NCBI GenBank assembly: GCA_963836605.1
Contig: CAWIKB010000009.1
Location: 620,001-684,000, forward strand
DNA from: Bog-473 sp963836605
GTDB lineage: Bacteria > Actinomycetota > Acidimicrobiia > Acidimicrobiales > RAAP-2
Direction: 5' to 3'
Length of the DNA stretch: 64,000 bases
Shown: positions 61,443-64,000 of the stretch, piece after piece
Layout: each line of letters opens with the position of its first letter
Position numbering within the stretch: the stretch's first letter is position 1
Notes under the pieces: generated by a model
What the model was told of the DNA's origin: nothing
Seen by the model: only the letters and a program-made list of their open reading frames with translations
Database searches by the model: none
Position numbers and translations under genes: made by a program

Positions 61443-62573
61443 GTGACCGCAGCCCACCCACCAAAGCCGCTCCTGCCCCACTTCGGGGGGGCGTGCCTGA
61501 CCGGAGTGATGCCGGGACTGCTGGGGTCCCTCTACGGGGGCGAGGATGTGCCGGGGTGGATGCCGGGCCCGGTGGCCGGGGCGGCCCAGGTCGTGCTGCT
61601 GGTCCTCGACGGCCTGGGTTGGGAGCAACTGACCGCCCGGGCCAACCTGACGCCGGCGTTGCACCAGGGGGTCGGAGGGCCGATCACCTCGGTGGCGCCC
61701 AGCACGACGGCGTGTGCCTTGACCTCGTTGGTGACCGGGTGCCCGCCGTCGGCACACGGGGTGGTCGGGTACCGAGTGGCGTGGGGCGACGAGATCTTGA
61801 ACGTCCTGCACTGGACGGTCGGCGGCACCGATGCCCGGATGCGGGTGCCCCCTCCGTCCTTCCAGCTCTGTCCTACCTTCCCTGGGGCACCGCGGCCGGT
61901 GCCGGTGGTCACCCGGTACGACTACGGGCCGACGGGGTTCTCGGCCGCGCACCTCGGTGACGCCGAGCTGACCCGCTGGCACACCCCGGCCGGTCTCGTC
62001 ACCGGCGTGCGGTCGTTGCTGGCGGAGGGTGCGCGCTTCGTCTACGCCTACTACGAGGGCATCGACAAGGTGGCGCATGCCGCCGGGCTGGGGCAGTACT
62101 ACGACGACGAGCTGGTGGCGGCCGACCGCCTGGTGGCCGACGTGCTGAGCGTGGTACCGCCGGGGGGAGTACTGGTGGTCACCGCGGACCACGGGCAGGT
62201 CGACGTCGGGGGCACGGGCGAGATCCTGGGCGCGGACGTGATGGACGGCGTCACCCTGCTCAGCGGGGAGGGACGCTTCCGCTGGCTCCACGCCCGGCCC
62301 GGCGCCGGCGACGATGTGGCGGCGGCGGCCACCGAGGCTTTCCGCGAGGTGGCCTGGGTGCGCACCCGGGACCAGGTCGTCGAAGAGGGGTGGCTGGGTG
62401 ATGCCCCCGCCGCGGCGGTGGCCTCCCGGCTGGGTGACGTGGTGCTGGCGCCGTTCGCGGCCACCGCCTTCCTCGACCCGGCGGACACCGGGGAGCTGCG
62501 GCTCCAGGCCCGCCACGGCTCGCTCACCTCCGCCGAGATGCTGGTTCCCCTGCTCAGCTGGCCGTCGGCCTGA
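61443..62573 (+). CDS. Alkaline phosphatase-superfamily (type I phosphodiesterase/nucleotide pyrophosphatase) enzyme
   Basis: A 376-residue hydrolase with QVVLLVLDGLGWEQL (metal Asp), SVAPSTTACALTSLVTGCPP with the nucleophile Thr in STTACAL, YEGIDKVAHAAG and VVTADHGQVDVG as further metal ligands. This matches NPP-like phosphodiesterases of actinobacteria, cytoplasmic here as no signal is seen. The GTG at 61443 is chosen. It lies 30 bp upstream of the proteasome activator gene on the same strand; a link is not evident. Confidence 0.85.
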   Translation: MTAAHPPKPLLPHFGGACLTGVMPGLLGSLYGGEDVPGWMPGPVAGAAQVVLLVLDGLGWEQLTARANLTPALHQGVGGPITSVAPSTTACALTSLVTGCPPSAHGVVGYRVAWGDEILNVLHWTVGGTDARMRVPPPSFQLCPTFPGAPRPVPVVTRYDYGPTGFSAAHLGDAELTRWHTPAGLVTGVRSLLAEGARFVYAYYEGIDKVAHAAGLGQYYDDELVAADRLVADVLSVVPPGGVLVVTADHGQVDVGGTGEILGADVMDGVTLLSGEGRFRWLHARPGAGDDVAAAATEAFREVAWVRTRDQVVEEGWLGDAPAAAVASRLGDVVLAPFAATAFLDPADTGELRLQARHGSLTSAEMLVPLLSWPSA

Positions 62574-62603
62574 GGTGAGGCGCACTGATGGCAGGATGGG
62601 GAG

Positions 62604-63092
62604 ATGGCGGACGACGTGACCCCGGTAGCCCCCGACGAAGTCCTCGGTGCCGAGAGCCCCGGGGCCGGGGCGGGCGGTCCGGGCGACACCCGCGAGTCGG
62701 TCAGCGAGCCGGCCAAGGTGCTCCGTATCGGCTCGATGGTCAAGACCCTGCTCGACGAGGTGCGCCAGGCGCCACTGGACGAGAAGAGCCGGACCCGCCT
62801 GCGCGAGATCTACGAACAGTCGATCCACGATCTCTCGGAAGGGCTGTCGCCCGATCTGGTGGCCGAGCTCGACCGCATGGCCCTGCCGTTCGATGACGAG
62901 GCCCCCAGCGAATCCGAATTGCGCATCGCCCAGGCCCAGCTGGTGGGCTGGCTCGAGGGCTTGTTCCACGGGATCCAGGCCACCCTCATGTCGCAGCAGA
63001 TGGCGGCGCGCTCCCAACTCGAGGAGATGCGCCAGCGCGGGCTGCCCCAGGCGGGCGAGAGCTCGGGCGCGCGCCCGGGCGCCTATCTCTGA
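62604..63092 (+). CDS. bpa: Bacterial proteasome activator Bpa/PafE
   Basis: A 162-residue protein that would form a dodecameric ring opening the 20S proteasome without ATP. The segments PAKVLRIGSMVKTLLDEVRQ, APLDEKSRTRLREI, LSPDLVAELDRMALPFDDEA and ELRIAQAQLVGWLEGLFHGI match Mycobacterium tuberculosis Rv3780 closely. The C-terminal GAYL has the hydrophobic-Tyr-X ending (GQYL-like) that docks the proteasome. An acidic/Gly-rich N-terminal tail precedes the helical core. Proteasome genes are not in this window but are implied. Confidence 0.95.
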   Translation: MADDVTPVAPDEVLGAESPGAGAGGPGDTRESVSEPAKVLRIGSMVKTLLDEVRQAPLDEKSRTRLREIYEQSIHDLSEGLSPDLVAELDRMALPFDDEAPSESELRIAQAQLVGWLEGLFHGIQATLMSQQMAARSQLEEMRQRGLPQAGESSGARPGAYL

Positions 63093-63133
63093 GATGTCTG
63101 AGACGATGACCACACCGCGGAGAGGAACCACCG

Positions 63134-63850
63134 ATGACTGACGAAGCCAACGAGGGCGCTGGGGCCGGCGGGGCCGGCGGAACCGGCGCGACCAGCGGAA
63201 CCGGCGCGACCAGCGGAAACGGCGCGACCGGCGCGGGAGGTCCGCCACCGTTCCCGGCCGGCGGCCCCGAGGCGTCGCCCCCGATGGCGCCTCCACCCCC
63301 TCCCGGGCCGCCATCGGCCCCGCCCGAGGGCTACGCGCCCCCGCCGCCGGAGTCCTATCCGTGGCTCGGGCCCGACGGCCCGACGGCCGCTCCCTACGCC
63401 AGCTGGGGTCTCCGCCTCGGGGGCTACCTGATCGACGTGGTCATCCTGGGGGTGGTCCAGGCCGTGTTGGACCTGGCGTTGCGGCATTCGCACACCGGGT
63501 CCGTGCACTTCACCATGACCAGCAACGGCACGGTCCGCCACCACAACCTCTCCATTCTGGCCCTGGTCCTCGGCGTGGTCATCAGCATCGTCTACGCCAC
63601 CGTCCTCATTGGCGGCCCGGGGAAGACGATCGGCATGATGGCGGTCAATGTGCGCTGCGTCCGCGACGAGACCCACGGTTCCGTGGGGTACGGGCTGGCG
63701 CTGGGGCGGTCGCTGATCGAGACCGTGTTCCGCTTCACGGTCATCGTCTGGATCATCGACATGCTCTTCCCCCTCTGGGACCCGAAGCGCCAGACCCTGC
63801 ACGACAAGATCGTGAGCACGGTCGTCCTGCGGGCACGCGGCCCGCGGTAA
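63134..63850 (+). CDS. RDD-family membrane protein
   Basis: A 238-residue protein with a long Gly/Thr/Ser then Pro-rich cytoplasmic tail (~95 residues) and an RDD domain: ASWGLRLGGYLIDVVILGVV, followed by two or three helices and GKTIGMMAVNVRCVRDETHG and RQTLHDKIVSTVV. The characteristic Arg-Asp-Asp pattern is represented by RLGGYLID. The role is unknown; RDD proteins are proposed ion-linked transport or accessory proteins. ATG 63134. Confidence 0.85.
   Translation: MTDEANEGAGAGGAGGTGATSGTGATSGNGATGAGGPPPFPAGGPEASPPMAPPPPPGPPSAPPEGYAPPPPESYPWLGPDGPTAAPYASWGLRLGGYLIDVVILGVVQAVLDLALRHSHTGSVHFTMTSNGTVRHHNLSILALVLGVVISIVYATVLIGGPGKTIGMMAVNVRCVRDETHGSVGYGLALGRSLIETVFRFTVIVWIIDMLFPLWDPKRQTLHDKIVSTVVLRARGPR
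63179..63232 (+). repeat. Three 18-bp tandem repeats in the RDD protein gene
   Basis: The unit ggaaccggcgcgaccagc occurs at 63179, 63197 and 63215 (third copy with two changes) and encodes GTGATS-type repeats in the disordered N-terminal tail. Confidence 0.85.
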
Positions 63851-63907
63851 GGTCCTGGGTTCGTGTGCAAATGACACGATTGTAAGTTCATGCCGAAAGG
63901 AGGGCCC

Positions 63908-64000
63908 GTGTCGGAGCGGTCGTTTACGCACCTGCACACCCACACCGAGTTCTCCATGCTCGATGGGGCGGCCCGCATCGGCTCTCTGGTGGGCGCGGCG
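63908..64000 (+). CDS. dnaE: DNA polymerase III alpha subunit DnaE (5' end only)
   Basis: The first 31 codons of DnaE: SERSFTHLHTHTEFSMLDG begins the PHP domain (HxH motif) of the replicative polymerase. GTG 63908 is preceded by AAGGAGG (63897-63903) at 4-nt spacing. The gene runs off the window edge. A promoter-like stretch is not clear in the 57-bp gap after the RDD gene. Confidence 0.9.
   Translation, partial: MSERSFTHLHTHTEFSMLDGAARIGSLVGAA

Overview
The window is a GC-rich (mostly GTG/ATG starts, short intergenic gaps, many 1-4 bp stop/start overlaps) actinobacterial chromosome segment. Three things support this: a division/cell-wall cluster with sepF, yggT and divIVA behind ftsZ; a gene closely matching the bacterial proteasome activator Bpa/PafE; and ergothioneine (egtB, egtD) and F420-type flavoprotein genes. 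meso-DAP-type MurE (DNPR motif), SQD1-like UDP-sulfoquinovose synthase and the overall gene set fit a non-model lineage such as Acidimicrobiia, but that placement is an inference. No tRNA, rRNA, CRISPR array, insertion sequence or convincing rho-independent terminator was seen.

Layout. 0.2-4.0 kb: an MFS exporter, a FUSC-type membrane protein and a CrtC/DUF7064-like protein. 4.1-10.7 kb: a same-strand accessory run that looks catabolic (cytochrome P450, sulfatase/phosphonate monoester hydrolase, SDR, EthD-like protein, SnoaL-like protein, PPOX/F420-type flavoprotein, redoxin). 10.7-16.4 kb: envelope glycoconjugate genes (MptB-like mannosyltransferase, SQD1-like UDP-sulfoquinovose synthase, large YfhO-type membrane protein). 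16.5-18.7 kb: egtB-egtD. 18.9-21.4 kb: PadR regulator with an ABC-2 exporter. 21.6-26.5 kb: msrA, nitronate monooxygenase-like gene, a MarR regulator with a DHA2 MFS pump that carries its own C-terminal winged-helix domain, and a universal stress protein. 26.6-36.2 kb: membrane protein, M48 protease, sugar kinase/GDPD, GH4 glycosidase, CapA-like protein, LMW-PTP, AMP-ligase, LapA and DUF3040 proteins. 36.2-40.5 kb: ROK kinase, small hypothetical, HNH nuclease, lipoate-ligase-like protein, two SDRs.

40.8-63.9 kb is the conserved core: mraZ-rsmH-ftsL-ftsI-murE-mraY-ftsW-murG-murC-murB-ftsQ-ftsZ-yggS-sepF-yggT-divIVA, then dksA/traR-lspA-rluD, a group-2-like sigma factor (opposite strand), histidine phosphatase, Rrf2 regulator, alkaline-phosphatase-superfamily enzyme, bpa, an RDD membrane protein and the first 31 codons of dnaE. 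murF and murD are absent from their usual places in this cluster. A well-formed promoter with a 10-bp-phased MraZ-box-like repeat precedes mraZ, and a second good promoter precedes ftsZ.

A repeated oddity is single-base frame breaks inside otherwise intact genes (EthD-like, YfhO-like, AMP-ligase, DivIVA, DksA twice, possibly the ABC permease and the MFS start). Because they hit probable essential genes and mostly sit in G/C runs, uncorrected indels in the assembly are the most economical explanation. Coordinates below give the reconstructed gene extents.
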